A stretch of DNA of 64,000 nt, from positions 1 to 64,000 of the forward strand of contig SFDP01000009.1 in NCBI GenBank assembly GCA_004558185.1, in the 5' to 3' direction. The position numbers and the translations under genes were made by a program. The notes under the pieces were generated by a model. It made no database searches. It saw only the letters and a program-made list of their open reading frames with translations, and was not told the origin of the DNA. Source of the stretch: Lachnospiraceae bacterium (GTDB lineage: Bacteria; Bacillota; Clostridia; Lachnospirales; Lachnospiraceae). Numbering within the stretch: the first letter of the stretch is position 1; each line of letters starts with the position of its first letter. Shown piece after piece: positions 9,051-18,500 of the stretch.

Positions 9051-9109
9051 ATCTTTCCCACCTTGAAGCGTTTACGCTGAGTAAATATAATTTTTCCTCT
9101 GACAGTTAA

Positions 9110-9163
9110 AGTAAAGCATATGGCAGATGGAATGTCAACCATAATTTTAAAATAAGTTTACAA
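9110..9163 (-). promoter_or_regulatory. birA promoter with overlapping BirA operator
   Basis: Read on the minus strand, TTGTAAAC, a 15-bp spacer, then GGTTGACA form the BirA box (9133-9163; compare TTGTWAAC-N15-GTTWACAA). The TTGACA within the second half-site doubles as the -35 element, and TTTACT (complement of 9110-9115) is the -10, 17 bp away. Holo-BirA bound here would block RNA polymerase directly, giving biotin feedback on birA-bioY. Confidence 0.85.
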
Positions 9164-9241
9164 TAATAATTCCTTTTCTCACAGGGTATACTACTTCCTA
9201 ATTGGCCAAGGGATAAAGGCCGATGAGGGAGACAGAGGAAG

Positions 9242-10093
9242 ATGCAGAATTGTTTTTACGGCTGGTATTTCAAATGCCAGTCCAATACACAGACCCTGGC
9301 CATCATACCGGCTATTCATCGAAGGAAGGGAATAAGTACTTGTTCGATTCAGGTTATTAGCGATAAAGCCGTATGGGCAGCAGAGTTTGCAGGAAATGCC
9401 TTTCATCGGCAGGGAAAAACCATTGCTATCGGGAAAAACAGGTTTGGAGAAAGGGGAATTCGGCTTTCTCTAAATACACAGGAGCTATCCGTAAACGGAA
9501 AACTGGATTTTGGCCCGCTTTTACCGTTAAAGTACGATATTATGGGGCCTTTTGCCCGGCTGCCGTTTTGGGAATGCCGCCATAGCGTATGGAGCATGTA
9601 CCATCCGGTCAGCGGAAGGATATGTCTGAATGGGGAAAGCTATTGCTTTCAGGATGCCTGGGGCTATTGGGAAGGGGATAGTGGACGATCCTTTCCCAGA
9701 GAATACTTTTGGACACAGTGCTGTCTGCCGAAAGGAGCAGTGATGCTGTCGGCAGCAGAAGTCTCCTTAGTGGGTATTCATTTTACGGGTATTATCGGTG
9801 TTGTGCTGTGGGAAGGAAAGGAGTACAGAGTGGCCACTTATCTTGGGGCAGCTTTAAGACAGCTACAGCCGGAAAGGATTCGTATTACTCAAGGCAGTCT
9901 GGAACTGGAGGTGGGGTTGAAGGCTGCGGATCTATGTCCCCTTAAAGCACCTGCCGATGGGGCCATGGCAAGGACAATCCATGAGAGTGTAGCCTGTCGG
10001 GTATTTTATCGATTTCGTAAAAGTGGGCGTACCATTTTTGCCCTTGAAAGTGATCGGGCATCAGTGGAATATGAATATAAGAAGGAGGGTTAA
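9242..10093 (+). CDS. Tocopherol cyclase-like protein
   Basis: A 283-residue protein resembling the Tocopherol_cycl family: an opening FYGWYFKCQS, then IIPAIHRRKG, and paired beta-rich halves with GPFARLPFWECRHSVWSMYH and FQDAWGYWEGDSGRSFPREY. Bacterial members in gut Firmicutes are lipocalin-like beta proteins of unknown role, and tocopherol synthesis is not implied. No signal peptide. The start follows AGAGGAAG. It diverges from birA and appears to be a single-gene unit. Confidence 0.75.
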   Translation: MQNCFYGWYFKCQSNTQTLAIIPAIHRRKGISTCSIQVISDKAVWAAEFAGNAFHRQGKTIAIGKNRFGERGIRLSLNTQELSVNGKLDFGPLLPLKYDIMGPFARLPFWECRHSVWSMYHPVSGRICLNGESYCFQDAWGYWEGDSGRSFPREYFWTQCCLPKGAVMLSAAEVSLVGIHFTGIIGVVLWEGKEYRVATYLGAALRQLQPERIRITQGSLELEVGLKAADLCPLKAPADGAMARTIHESVACRVFYRFRKSGRTIFALESDRASVEYEYKKEG

Positions 10094-10254
10094 GTCTGTT
10101 CCGGGAAAAGACGCTTTATCCAGAAAGCTTCTCAAACATACTCAGTAGGGAGGATTACGCAGGAAACGAAGGAGTGGCAATTTTTTTCATTTTGTGGTAG
10201 GCTAACATCAGCTTAGTTGGGAGTAAACAGGATGAATCAGGAAGGAAGGGAAGC

Positions 10255-10812
10255 ATGGAAAGATTAGAGGAATTGGAGCAGGAAAGCTACGCCGCAGCCG
10301 GTGAAATCATGGATAAGGCAAAGCTGAAGCCGGGACAACTGTTCGTTGTGGGTTGTTCCACCAGTGAAATCATTGGGGAACGGATAGGAACCACCTCCAG
10401 TCCCCAAACGGCAAAGGCGGTTTTTGCCGGGATATATCGAGCGGCAAGAGAAAGGAAGGTCTATCTGGCAGCACAATGCTGTGAGCATTTGAACCGGGCA
10501 CTGGTTTTAGAAAGTGAGGCAGCAGAGAAGTACGGCTATGAGGAGGTAAATGTGGTTCCCCAGCCCAAAGCAGGCGGCTCCTTTGCCACCCAGGCCTATC
10601 ATAGCTTTTTGCAGCCGGTGGTGGTGGAGCATATTAATGCCCATGCGGGTATGGATATCGGAGATACTTTAATTGGAATGCACCTAAGGGATGTGGCAGT
10701 TCCGGTAAGAATCGGTTATAAGCAGATTGGTGAGGCCCACCTGGTCTGTGCCCGTACCAGAGCCAAATTTATCGGAGGCAGCAGGGCCGTATACGAGGAA
10801 GAAAAGCAGTAG
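10255..10812 (+). CDS. UPF0340 (TIGR01440, YwlG-like) protein
   Basis: A 185-residue protein recognised by VVGCSTSEIIGERIGTTSS (about 31-49), then AAQCCEHLNRALV and VPQPKAGGSFAT. It ends with AHLVCARTRAKFIGGSRA. The family is widespread in Firmicutes and lacks a settled function. It ends 10 bp before the LysR gene, so the two may be co-transcribed. Confidence 0.9.
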   Translation: MERLEELEQESYAAAGEIMDKAKLKPGQLFVVGCSTSEIIGERIGTTSSPQTAKAVFAGIYRAARERKVYLAAQCCEHLNRALVLESEAAEKYGYEEVNVVPQPKAGGSFATQAYHSFLQPVVVEHINAHAGMDIGDTLIGMHLRDVAVPVRIGYKQIGEAHLVCARTRAKFIGGSRAVYEEEKQ

Positions 10813-10822
10813 GAAAATCAGC

Positions 10823-11755
10823 ATGACGTTACAGCAGTTAAAATATAGTATTACCGTAGCGGAAACGGGAAGCATTTCAGAGGCGGCCAGACGGCTGTTT
10901 ATTTCCCAGCCCAGTCTTACCAGTGCCATACAGGAACTGGAAAAGGAAATGGGGATAAGAATATTCAACCGGACCAATAAAGGGGTTATTGTCTCCCATG
11001 AGGGAGATGTCTTTCTTTCCTATGCCAGACAGGTATTGGAGCAGGTAGGGCTTTTGGAGGAAAGGTTTTTAACGGCAAAAGAGAGAAGACCCCATTTTAG
11101 CGTTTCCTGTCAGCACTATTCGTTTGCAGTCAATGCCTTTGTGGATGTGATTCAAGAATTCGATGCCAGGCAGTATGATTTTACCCTGCGGGAAACCCAG
11201 ACCTATGAGATTATCGAAGATGTTACCCGCTTGAAAAGCGAAATCGGAATCTTGTATGTGTCTTCCAAAAATGAAGAAGTTATCCTAAAGCTGATTAAGC
11301 AAAACGGTTTGCAGTTTCAGGAGCTGTTTGAGGCTAAGCCCCACGTATTTATCAGCCTTAAGCATCCTTTGGCAAAGAGGAAGGCACTTACACTTAAGGA
11401 GCTGGAGGATTATCCTTATTTATCCTTTGAACAGGGGGAATACAATTCCTTTTATTTTGCCGAGGAAATCCTAAGCACCCTGGATCGGAGGAAGAACATA
11501 AAGGTAAGAGATAGAGCCACTCTGTTTAATCTGGTGATAGGGCTGAATGGTTATACCGTCAGCTCCGGTGTTATCAGCAGACAGTTAAATGGAGAGAATA
11601 TCATTGCCAGGCCTCTTTTAGTGGAGGAGTACATGAAAATCGGAACCATTACCCAAAAGAATATGCCTCTCAGTCGTTACGGAAGGGCTTATATGGAGGC
11701 CCTGGGACGCCACTGCCGACTGGAGGAAGCATGGGACTGGAGGGAAAAGAAATAG
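10823..11755 (+). CDS. LysR-family transcriptional regulator
   Basis: The start is ATG 10823 (MTLQQLKYSITVAETGS), not the upstream in-frame codons that overlap the UPF0340 gene. It has the N-terminal winged helix (SISEAARRLFISQPSLTSAI) and a type 2 periplasmic-binding-like effector domain to residue 310. It is a close paralogue of the regulator at 42811; both have the xFSVSxQHYxFAVxAFx effector start and the YxSFEQGxxNSFYFAEEx motif. It sits 195 bp before metE, so methionine or sulfur control is plausible but unproven. Confidence 0.9.
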   Translation: MTLQQLKYSITVAETGSISEAARRLFISQPSLTSAIQELEKEMGIRIFNRTNKGVIVSHEGDVFLSYARQVLEQVGLLEERFLTAKERRPHFSVSCQHYSFAVNAFVDVIQEFDARQYDFTLRETQTYEIIEDVTRLKSEIGILYVSSKNEEVILKLIKQNGLQFQELFEAKPHVFISLKHPLAKRKALTLKELEDYPYLSFEQGEYNSFYFAEEILSTLDRRKNIKVRDRATLFNLVIGLNGYTVSSGVISRQLNGENIIARPLLVEEYMKIGTITQKNMPLSRYGRAYMEALGRHCRLEEAWDWREKK

Positions 11756-11784
11756 GGATTTTTCCTTAGAAAGAACTTTTTTCA

Positions 11785-11830
11785 CAGAGGCTTTCCATAG
11801 ATTTAACCTATGGCAAACCTCTGTTTTTTT
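11785..11830 (+). terminator. Terminator between the LysR gene and metE
   Basis: CAGAGG and CCATAG pair with CTATGG and CCTCTG around a short AT loop (two internal mismatches), followed by T7. It closes the LysR unit. The remaining ~120 bp before metE contains AT-rich promoter-like sequence; I see no S-box or T-box. Confidence 0.8.
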
Positions 11831-11950
11831 GTATTTTTCATTTTTAGAAAAGACCGATATACTGTTTTCTATCCTATTAAAAAACAGCTTGTTTTGTTTA
11901 CCTTTCCCAAAGGAAGGTTGCGAAACACAGGAAGAAAGCAGGAGGTTAAT

Positions 11951-14233
11951 ATGCAAAGTGCGGTAGTGGGTTTTCCGCGAATCGGGAAGCTAAGGGAACT
12001 GAAATTTGCCTCAGAAAAATATTTTCGAGGAGAGATTTCCGGGCAGGAATTAAAGCAGGTTGGAAAGGAAATCCGAAAAGAAAGCTGGAAGTGGCAGAAG
12101 GAGCAGGGAATTTCCTTTATCTCCTCTAATGACTTCTCCTTTTATGACGGAGTTTTGGACATGGCTCTTTTGCTGGGAGCAATACCTTCCGACTATAAAA
12201 AGCTGAAGCTTAATGAGCTGGATACGCTGTTTGCCATGGCAAGAGGCTATCAGAAACGTGCGGGGGATGTACCGGCTCTGGCCATGAAGAAATGGTTCAA
12301 TACCAATTACCATTATCTGGTGCCTGAATTGGGTAAGGAGACAAAATTAACTCTTTCAGGAACGAAGCCTTTTGAAGAATATGAAGAAGCCAAAGAGCAA
12401 GGAGTGGAAACGAAGCCGGTACTGCTTGGGCCCTTCACGTTTTTAAGCCTGGCCAGATATGGTAAGGGAGCAAAGGCCCGGGATTTTGTAACCGATCTCA
12501 TTAGAGCTTATCAGGAAATATTTCATCAATTTTCCTCTAGGGGCGTACAGTGGGTACAGCTTGATGAGCCGGCTTTGGTGAAGGATTTAACGGCAGATGA
12601 GCTAAAGCTTTTTGAAGGCCTGTATCAGCAGCTTACGGAAAAGAAGGAAAGGTTGAAGCTTCTTTTACAGACCTATTTCGGCGATGTAAGGGATTGCTAT
12701 GACAGCCTTATTCAGCTTAAGGTAGACGGAATCGGTCTGGATTTTTTGGAGGGAAGAAAAAATCTGGAGCTGGTGACGAAAAAGGGCTTTCCCCAGGATA
12801 AGCTTTTGTTTGCAGGACTGGTGAATGGAAAAAACATCTGGAAAAGTGACTATGAGAAGGTCCTCGGCACCTTAAAGGAAATTCAAGGCCATGCCGGGCA
12901 GGTTGTGCTGTCCACTTCCTGTTCTTTGCTTCACGTGCCCTATACGCTGGAAAATGAGAGTAAGCTTACGGAAGAAATTAAAGCCCATTTTTCCTTTGCC
13001 AGAGAAAAGCTGGAGGAATTAAAGGAGCTGGCCTTTCTTACCGAATGTGAAGATTATACGCAGGAAAAGGAATACTTAGCTAATCAGAGACTGGTAAAGG
13101 CAAAACGCTGTTTCCAAAATGAACAGGTGCGGGTAGCGGTAGAAGGACTGACCGAAAAGATGCTTACCAGAGTACCGGATAGGGCAGAACGGGAAAAGAT
13201 TCAGAGAGAAGAATTTCAGCTACCTCTGTTTCCTACCACCACTATCGGATCCTTTCCGCAGACAAAGGAGGTAAAAAAGAACAGAAGCCTCTATAAGAAG
13301 GGGGAAATCGATAAAGCGGCCTATGATAAGCAGGTATATGCCTTTATTGCAGAGTGCATCAGTAAACAGGAGGAAATGGGTCTGGACGTACTGGTACATG
13401 GTGAATATGAGCGAAACGATATGGTGGAATTTTTTGGGGAAAATCTGGAGGGCTATGTGTTTACCCAGAAAGCATGGGTCCAGTCCTATGGAACCCGCTG
13501 TGTAAAGCCGCCCATTATCTTTGGGGATGTGAAAAGAAGCTGCCCCATAACGGTGGACTACTCCGTCTTTGCTCAGAGCCGAACCAAAAAGCCGGTAAAG
13601 GGAATGCTGACCGGGCCGGTGACCATCCTGAACTGGTCCTTTCCCAGAGAAGATATTTCTTTAAAGGAGATGGCCTTCCAGATTGGAATTGCTATTCGGG
13701 AGGAAGTGCTGGATTTAGAAAAGGCAGGCATACGAATCATTCAGATTGACGAGGCGGCATTAAAGGAAAAGCTGCCCATTAGAAAAAGTGACTGGTATAG
13801 CGAATATCTGGATTGGGCTATTCCCGCCTTTCGCCTCTGTCACAGTGGAGTAAGGCCCACAACGCAGATTCATACCCATATGTGCTACAGTGAGTTTAAT
13901 GAAATTATTAAGGATATCGACCATATGGATGCAGACGTTATTTCCTTTGAGGCCTCCCGGTCCAAGCTGACCCTTCTGGATGCCATTCGTGACAGCGGCT
14001 TTGAAACCCAGGTAGGCCCCGGTGTTTATGATATCCATTCGCCCAGAATTCCCTCTTTGAAAGAAATGAAAGGGACGCTGGATCAAATGCTGAAAAAGGT
14101 AAAGCCGGATAAACTGTGGGTCAATCCTGACTGTGGGCTGAAAACCAGAGGAATGGAGGAAACCCTTCCCAGTCTTCGGAATATGGTGGAGGCAGCAAGG
14201 CTGGTGAGAGAGGAAGCGGTTAGGGGAAAATAG
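11951..14233 (+). CDS. metE: Cobalamin-independent methionine synthase
   Basis: A 760-residue protein starting at MQSAVVGFPRIGKLRELKFA after AGGAGG; the longer frame upstream is not coding. It transfers a methyl group from 5-methyltetrahydrofolate to homocysteine. The N-terminal half ends near residue 400. The catalytic half begins TTTIGSFPQTKEV and carries the zinc site HTHMCYSEF with a distal WVNPDCGLKTRG cysteine, plus DVLVHGEYERNDMVEFF. Full length for the family. A strong terminator follows at 14258. Confidence 0.97.
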   Translation: MQSAVVGFPRIGKLRELKFASEKYFRGEISGQELKQVGKEIRKESWKWQKEQGISFISSNDFSFYDGVLDMALLLGAIPSDYKKLKLNELDTLFAMARGYQKRAGDVPALAMKKWFNTNYHYLVPELGKETKLTLSGTKPFEEYEEAKEQGVETKPVLLGPFTFLSLARYGKGAKARDFVTDLIRAYQEIFHQFSSRGVQWVQLDEPALVKDLTADELKLFEGLYQQLTEKKERLKLLLQTYFGDVRDCYDSLIQLKVDGIGLDFLEGRKNLELVTKKGFPQDKLLFAGLVNGKNIWKSDYEKVLGTLKEIQGHAGQVVLSTSCSLLHVPYTLENESKLTEEIKAHFSFAREKLEELKELAFLTECEDYTQEKEYLANQRLVKAKRCFQNEQVRVAVEGLTEKMLTRVPDRAEREKIQREEFQLPLFPTTTIGSFPQTKEVKKNRSLYKKGEIDKAAYDKQVYAFIAECISKQEEMGLDVLVHGEYERNDMVEFFGENLEGYVFTQKAWVQSYGTRCVKPPIIFGDVKRSCPITVDYSVFAQSRTKKPVKGMLTGPVTILNWSFPREDISLKEMAFQIGIAIREEVLDLEKAGIRIIQIDEAALKEKLPIRKSDWYSEYLDWAIPAFRLCHSGVRPTTQIHTHMCYSEFNEIIKDIDHMDADVISFEASRSKLTLLDAIRDSGFETQVGPGVYDIHSPRIPSLKEMKGTLDQMLKKVKPDKLWVNPDCGLKTRGMEETLPSLRNMVEAARLVREEAVRGK

Positions 14234-14257
14234 AAGGAAACGCTTTTCATAAAAAAC

Positions 14258-14293
14258 GGGAACGCTGATAAAATCAGTGTTCCCATTTTTTAA
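14258..14293 (+). terminator. metE terminator
   Basis: GGGAACGCTGAT-AAA-ATCAGTGTTCCC is a 12-bp stem (one G-U pair) followed by ATTTTTT. It lies immediately beside the 3' end of the minus-strand tRNA gene. Confidence 0.9.
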
Positions 14294-14294
14294 A

Positions 14295-14367
14295 TCGGAA
14301 TGACAGGACTTGAACCTGCGGCCTCTACTTCCCTAAAGTAGCGCTCTACCACCTGAGCCACATCCCG
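14295..14367 (-). tRNA. tRNA-Pro, anticodon AGG
   Basis: Minus-strand cloverleaf of 73 nt. The acceptor stem CGGGATG pairs with CATTCCG (one G-U), D stem GCTC/GAGC, anticodon stem CTACT/AGTAG around loop TTAGGGA, T arm GCAGG-TTCAAGT-CCTGT, discriminator A. Positions 34-36 of the loop read AGG, decoding CCU. CCA is not encoded. Bacterial tRNA-Pro usually carries GGG, UGG or CGG, so A34 is uncommon and might be edited to inosine. Confidence 0.93.
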
Positions 14368-14386
14368 ATTGCTTGACAGCTATTAA

Positions 14387-14415
14387 AGTATATTATAGCA
14401 TTTAGAGTTTGTCAA
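14387..14415 (-). promoter_or_regulatory. tRNA-Pro promoter
   Basis: On the minus strand TTGACA and TATACT are separated by exactly 17 bp and placed about 20 bp before the tRNA 5' end, a near-consensus stable-RNA promoter. Confidence 0.85.
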
Positions 14416-14593
14416 CTATATTTTTATTTTTTTAAGAACTTTGAATTCGTAGAGAAGATTTCCAATAGACATCAGAAAGATTGCCAGTTATACTAACACC
14501 ATATTGGTGCTGTTTGGGGCAAAAGGTATTTCACCCTCTCTGATACCGGATTGACAAAGAATGATAAGGATAAAGAAAACAAGGAGTAAAGGA

Positions 14594-15346
14594 ATGCTGA
14601 ATCAATTTTCTAGAACAGAGTTACTGTTAGGCAAGGAGGCGATGGAGATCCTTCAAAAATCCCGGGTGGCCGTATTCGGTGTAGGAGGCGTGGGAGGCTA
14701 TGCCGTAGAGGCCTTGGTCAGAAGCGGAGTGGGTGCCATTGATCTGATCGATGATGACAAGGTATGTCTGACTAATTTAAACCGCCAGATCATTGCCACC
14801 AGAAAAACTGTGGGTAAGGATAAGGTAGAGGTGATGAAGGAGAGGATTCTGGAGATAAATCCTGAGACTGCAGTGAAAACCTACAAATGCTTCTTCCTGC
14901 CGGAAAATGCGAATCAGTTTCCCTTTGAAGAATTTGATTATATCATTGATGCTGTGGATACGGTGACGGCAAAAATTGAACTGGTGATGAAGGCGGAGGA
15001 AAATCAGATTCCTATTATTAGCTGTATGGGCGCAGGAAACAAGTTAGACGGCAGTCGGTTTATGGTGGCTGATCTGTATAAGACGAAGGTATGCCCTCTG
15101 GCCAAGGTTATGCGCCGGGAGTTGAAAAAAAGGGGAATAAAGAAGCTCAAGGTGGTATACTCAGAGGAGCAGCCCATGAGACCTCTTGAGGATATGGCTG
15201 TAAGCTGCAAAACCCATTGTGTCTGTCCTCCGGGGGCAGAGCGTAAGTGCACCCAGAGAAGGGCTATACCCGGAAGCACTGCATTTGTACCGGCGATTGC
15301 CGGACTTTTGGCCGCAGGAGAGGCAGTACAGGATTTGGTAAAATAG
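14594..15346 (+). CDS. tcdA: tRNA threonylcarbamoyladenosine dehydratase
   Basis: A 250-residue ThiF/MoeB/E1-like ATPase. The start at MLNQFSRTELLLGKEAM follows AAGGAG. It has the nucleotide-binding GVGGVGGYAVEALVRSG (about 29-45), then the DDDKVCLTNLNRQI adenylation loop and the DAVDTVTAKIEL segment. A cysteine-bearing C-terminus (HCVCPPGAERKC) follows. It cyclises t6A to ct6A at position 37 of ANN-decoding tRNAs. It stands alone between the tRNA and pyruvate carboxylase. Confidence 0.93.
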   Translation: MLNQFSRTELLLGKEAMEILQKSRVAVFGVGGVGGYAVEALVRSGVGAIDLIDDDKVCLTNLNRQIIATRKTVGKDKVEVMKERILEINPETAVKTYKCFFLPENANQFPFEEFDYIIDAVDTVTAKIELVMKAEENQIPIISCMGAGNKLDGSRFMVADLYKTKVCPLAKVMRRELKKRGIKKLKVVYSEEQPMRPLEDMAVSCKTHCVCPPGAERKCTQRRAIPGSTAFVPAIAGLLAAGEAVQDLVK

Positions 15347-15586
15347 AGAAAAGCAGTGCGGGAACAGGGATAGGGAAAGCAGTTAAAGCAGTTGATTATA
15401 GGATTTGTTAATTTTGCCTATGGATTTTTGTGAATAATTCCGTAGTCGGGGGAATTGAAAATTCAGTATCAATTGGATATAATTAGTCATAATTAGAATA
15501 TATTATTGGTCATGTAATATATTTTAAAGAGAAATTGAGCAACAGGGTTACAAAAGAAGGTAATGAGAATCAAAATGGAGGATGAA

Positions 15587-18500
15587 ATGAAAAGAGAGAT
15601 TAAAAAAGTACTGGTTGCCAATCGAGGGGAAATTGCTGTCCGAATCTTAAGAGCGTGTCATGATTTGGATATCAATACGGTAGCAATCTATTCCAAGGAA
15701 GATATCTTAAGTGGATTTCGTACTAAGGCTGATGAGTCTTATATGATTGGTGAAACTTTGTCTCCTCTGGGGGCTTATCTGGCTATTGATGAAATTGTGG
15801 CAATGGCCAAAAAGCGCGGAGTGGATGCTATTCATCCCGGCTATGGTTTCCTGTCTGAGAATGCAGATTTTGCAAGAGCCTGTGAGAGAGAAGGAATTAT
15901 CTTTATCGGTCCCTCCTCCGATGTATTGGGAAAAATGGGAGATAAATTAAGCGCAAAGGAGCTGGCAGACCGTTGCGGTGTTCCCACCATTCCCGGAAGT
16001 ACTGATCCCTTAAAGAATGCAGAGGATGCAGTAAAAAGAGCTAACAGCTATGGCTATCCTGTTATTTTAAAAGCGGCAGCAGGCGGCGGCGGACGAGGCA
16101 TGAGAGCCTGCTACAATGATGCAGAAGTGGCCCAGGCCTTTGAACTGGTAAGTGAAGAAGCCAGAAAGTCTTTCGGAAACGATGCCATTTTTATGGAAAA
16201 ATTCCTGGTAGAGCCGAAGCATATCGAAGTGCAGATTCTGGCAGACGAATATGGCAATATTGTACATTTATATGAGCGTGACTGCTCCCTGCAGAGACGT
16301 TACCAGAAGGTAATTGAATATACACCGGCTTTCTCCCTGCCTGAGGAGGTACTTGAGAAAATCAGAAATGAAGCGGTTAAAATCGCCAGGGAGGTGGGAT
16401 ACACCAGTGTAGGTACGGTGGAATTTTTGGTGGATAAGGATATGAACCATTACTTTATCGAGATGAATCCTCGTATTCAGGTAGAGCACACCGTAACGGA
16501 GGTAGTAACCGGTATTGATCTGGTAAGAGCACAGATTCTGGTAGCGGCAGGCGAACCCTTAAGCCATCCGGTTATCGGCGTAACCTGCCAGGAGGATATA
16601 AAGACCAGAGGCTTTGCTCTGCAGTGTCGTGTGACCACAGAAGACCCGGAAAATAATTTCGCACCGGATACCGGTAAGATTACGGCTTATCGAAGTGGCG
16701 GCGGTAACGGTGTTCGTCTGGATGGTGGTAACATCTATACCGGAGCAGTGATTTCTCCTTACTATGATAGTTTATTGGTAAAAATCACCACCTACGATTC
16801 CACCTTCCAAGGAGTGGTTCGTAAGGCCCGCAGATCGTTGACGGAAATGCGTGTGCGTGGGGTGAAGACCAATATTGCCTTCTTAGGGAAAATTTTACAG
16901 AACCCGGTCTTTTTAGAGGGACGCTGTCATACTAAATTTATTGATGAAACCCCTGAACTCTTCCAGTTGGATGATTCTAAGGACAGAGCAAATAAGATTT
17001 TGAAATACATCGGTAATATCGTGGTTAATGATCCTACTGCGGGAGCAAAAATGTACGATACCCCCAGGTTTGTGCCTTTGGAGGATGCACCTCCCACACC
17101 GGGCCTGAAGCAGCTTTTGGATGAAAAAGGCCCTGAGGCAGTGGCAAAGCATATTTTGAGTGAGAAGAAGCTGTTCATTACCGATACCACCATGAGAGAC
17201 GCTCATCAGTCCCTTCTGGCTACTCGTGTGAGAACCAGAGATATGGTGAAGGGCAGCGAGGCCATGGCACAGATTCTGTATCCCTGCTTCTCTTTGGAAA
17301 TGTGGGGAGGAGCAACCTTCGACGTAGCTTATCGCTTCCTCCATGAAGATCCCTGGGAGAGACTGGATTGGCTGAGAAGGAATATTCCCAACATTCCCTT
17401 CCAGATGCTGTTAAGAGGAGCAAACGCTGTAGGCTATTCCAACTATCCGGATAACGTGATCCGGGAATTTGTTCGGGAAGCAGCTAAGGGCGGTATCGAT
17501 ATCTTCCGTGTATTCGACTCCTTAAACTGGATTCCGGGTATGGAAATTGCATTGGATGAGGTAAGAAACTGTGGTAAGCTGGCAGAAGCAGCGATGTGCT
17601 ACACCGGAGATATCATGGACCCCAAGAGGGACAAATATACACTGAACTACTATGTCAATATGGCAAAGGAGCTGGAGAAGCGTGGTGCCAATACTATCGC
17701 CATTAAGGATATGTCCGGTCTCTTAAAGCCTTATGCGGCGGCAAAGCTGGTAAAAGCATTGAAGGAGGAGGTTGGCTGTCCGATTCATCTGCATACTCAC
17801 GATACCAGTGGAAATGCGGTAGCTACCTATCTGATGGCGGCAGAGGCAGGAGTGGATATTGTGGACTGTGCAATTTCCAGTATGTCTTCCCTCACCAGTC
17901 AGCCCTCTATCAACTCCGTACAGACTGCCCTGGCAGGAACCGAAAGGGATCCGGGCTTTGCCATCACCAAGCTGGAGAGATTAAGCGAGTACTGGGAAGA
18001 TGTGCGTAAGCGTTATGATGTATTTGAGTCGGATTTGAAAGCTCCGCTTACCGATATTTACCGTTATGAAATTCCCGGAGGACAGTATTCCAATCTTCGG
18101 CCGCAGGTGGAGAGTCTGGGACTGGGTCATCGTTTTGATGAAGTACGTGAGATGTTCTGTACCGTAAACCAGATGTTAGGAGATATTGTAAAGGTTACTC
18201 CTTCCTCTAAGATGGTGGGGGATATGGCTATCTTTATGGTGCAGAATGACCTGACTCCGGAGAATATTGTGGAGCGTGGTGCAGCCCTGGCATTCCCCGA
18301 TTCTGTGGTAAGCTACTTTGAGGGAATGATGGGTCAGCCTGCATGGGGCTTCCCTAAAGATTTGCAAAAGGTAGTGTTAAAGGGTAAAGAGCCCATTACC
18401 TGCCGGCCCGGAGAACTGCTGCCTCCTGCTGACTTTGAAGCGGCAAGAGAGCATCTCAAGAAGTTTGTGGAAGAACCTACCAACAGAGACGTTTTAAGCT

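Noticed and set aside
11831..11950. T-box or S-box leader before metE
   Set aside because: No specifier stem, T-box sequence or SAM core can be seen; only a terminator belonging to the upstream gene.
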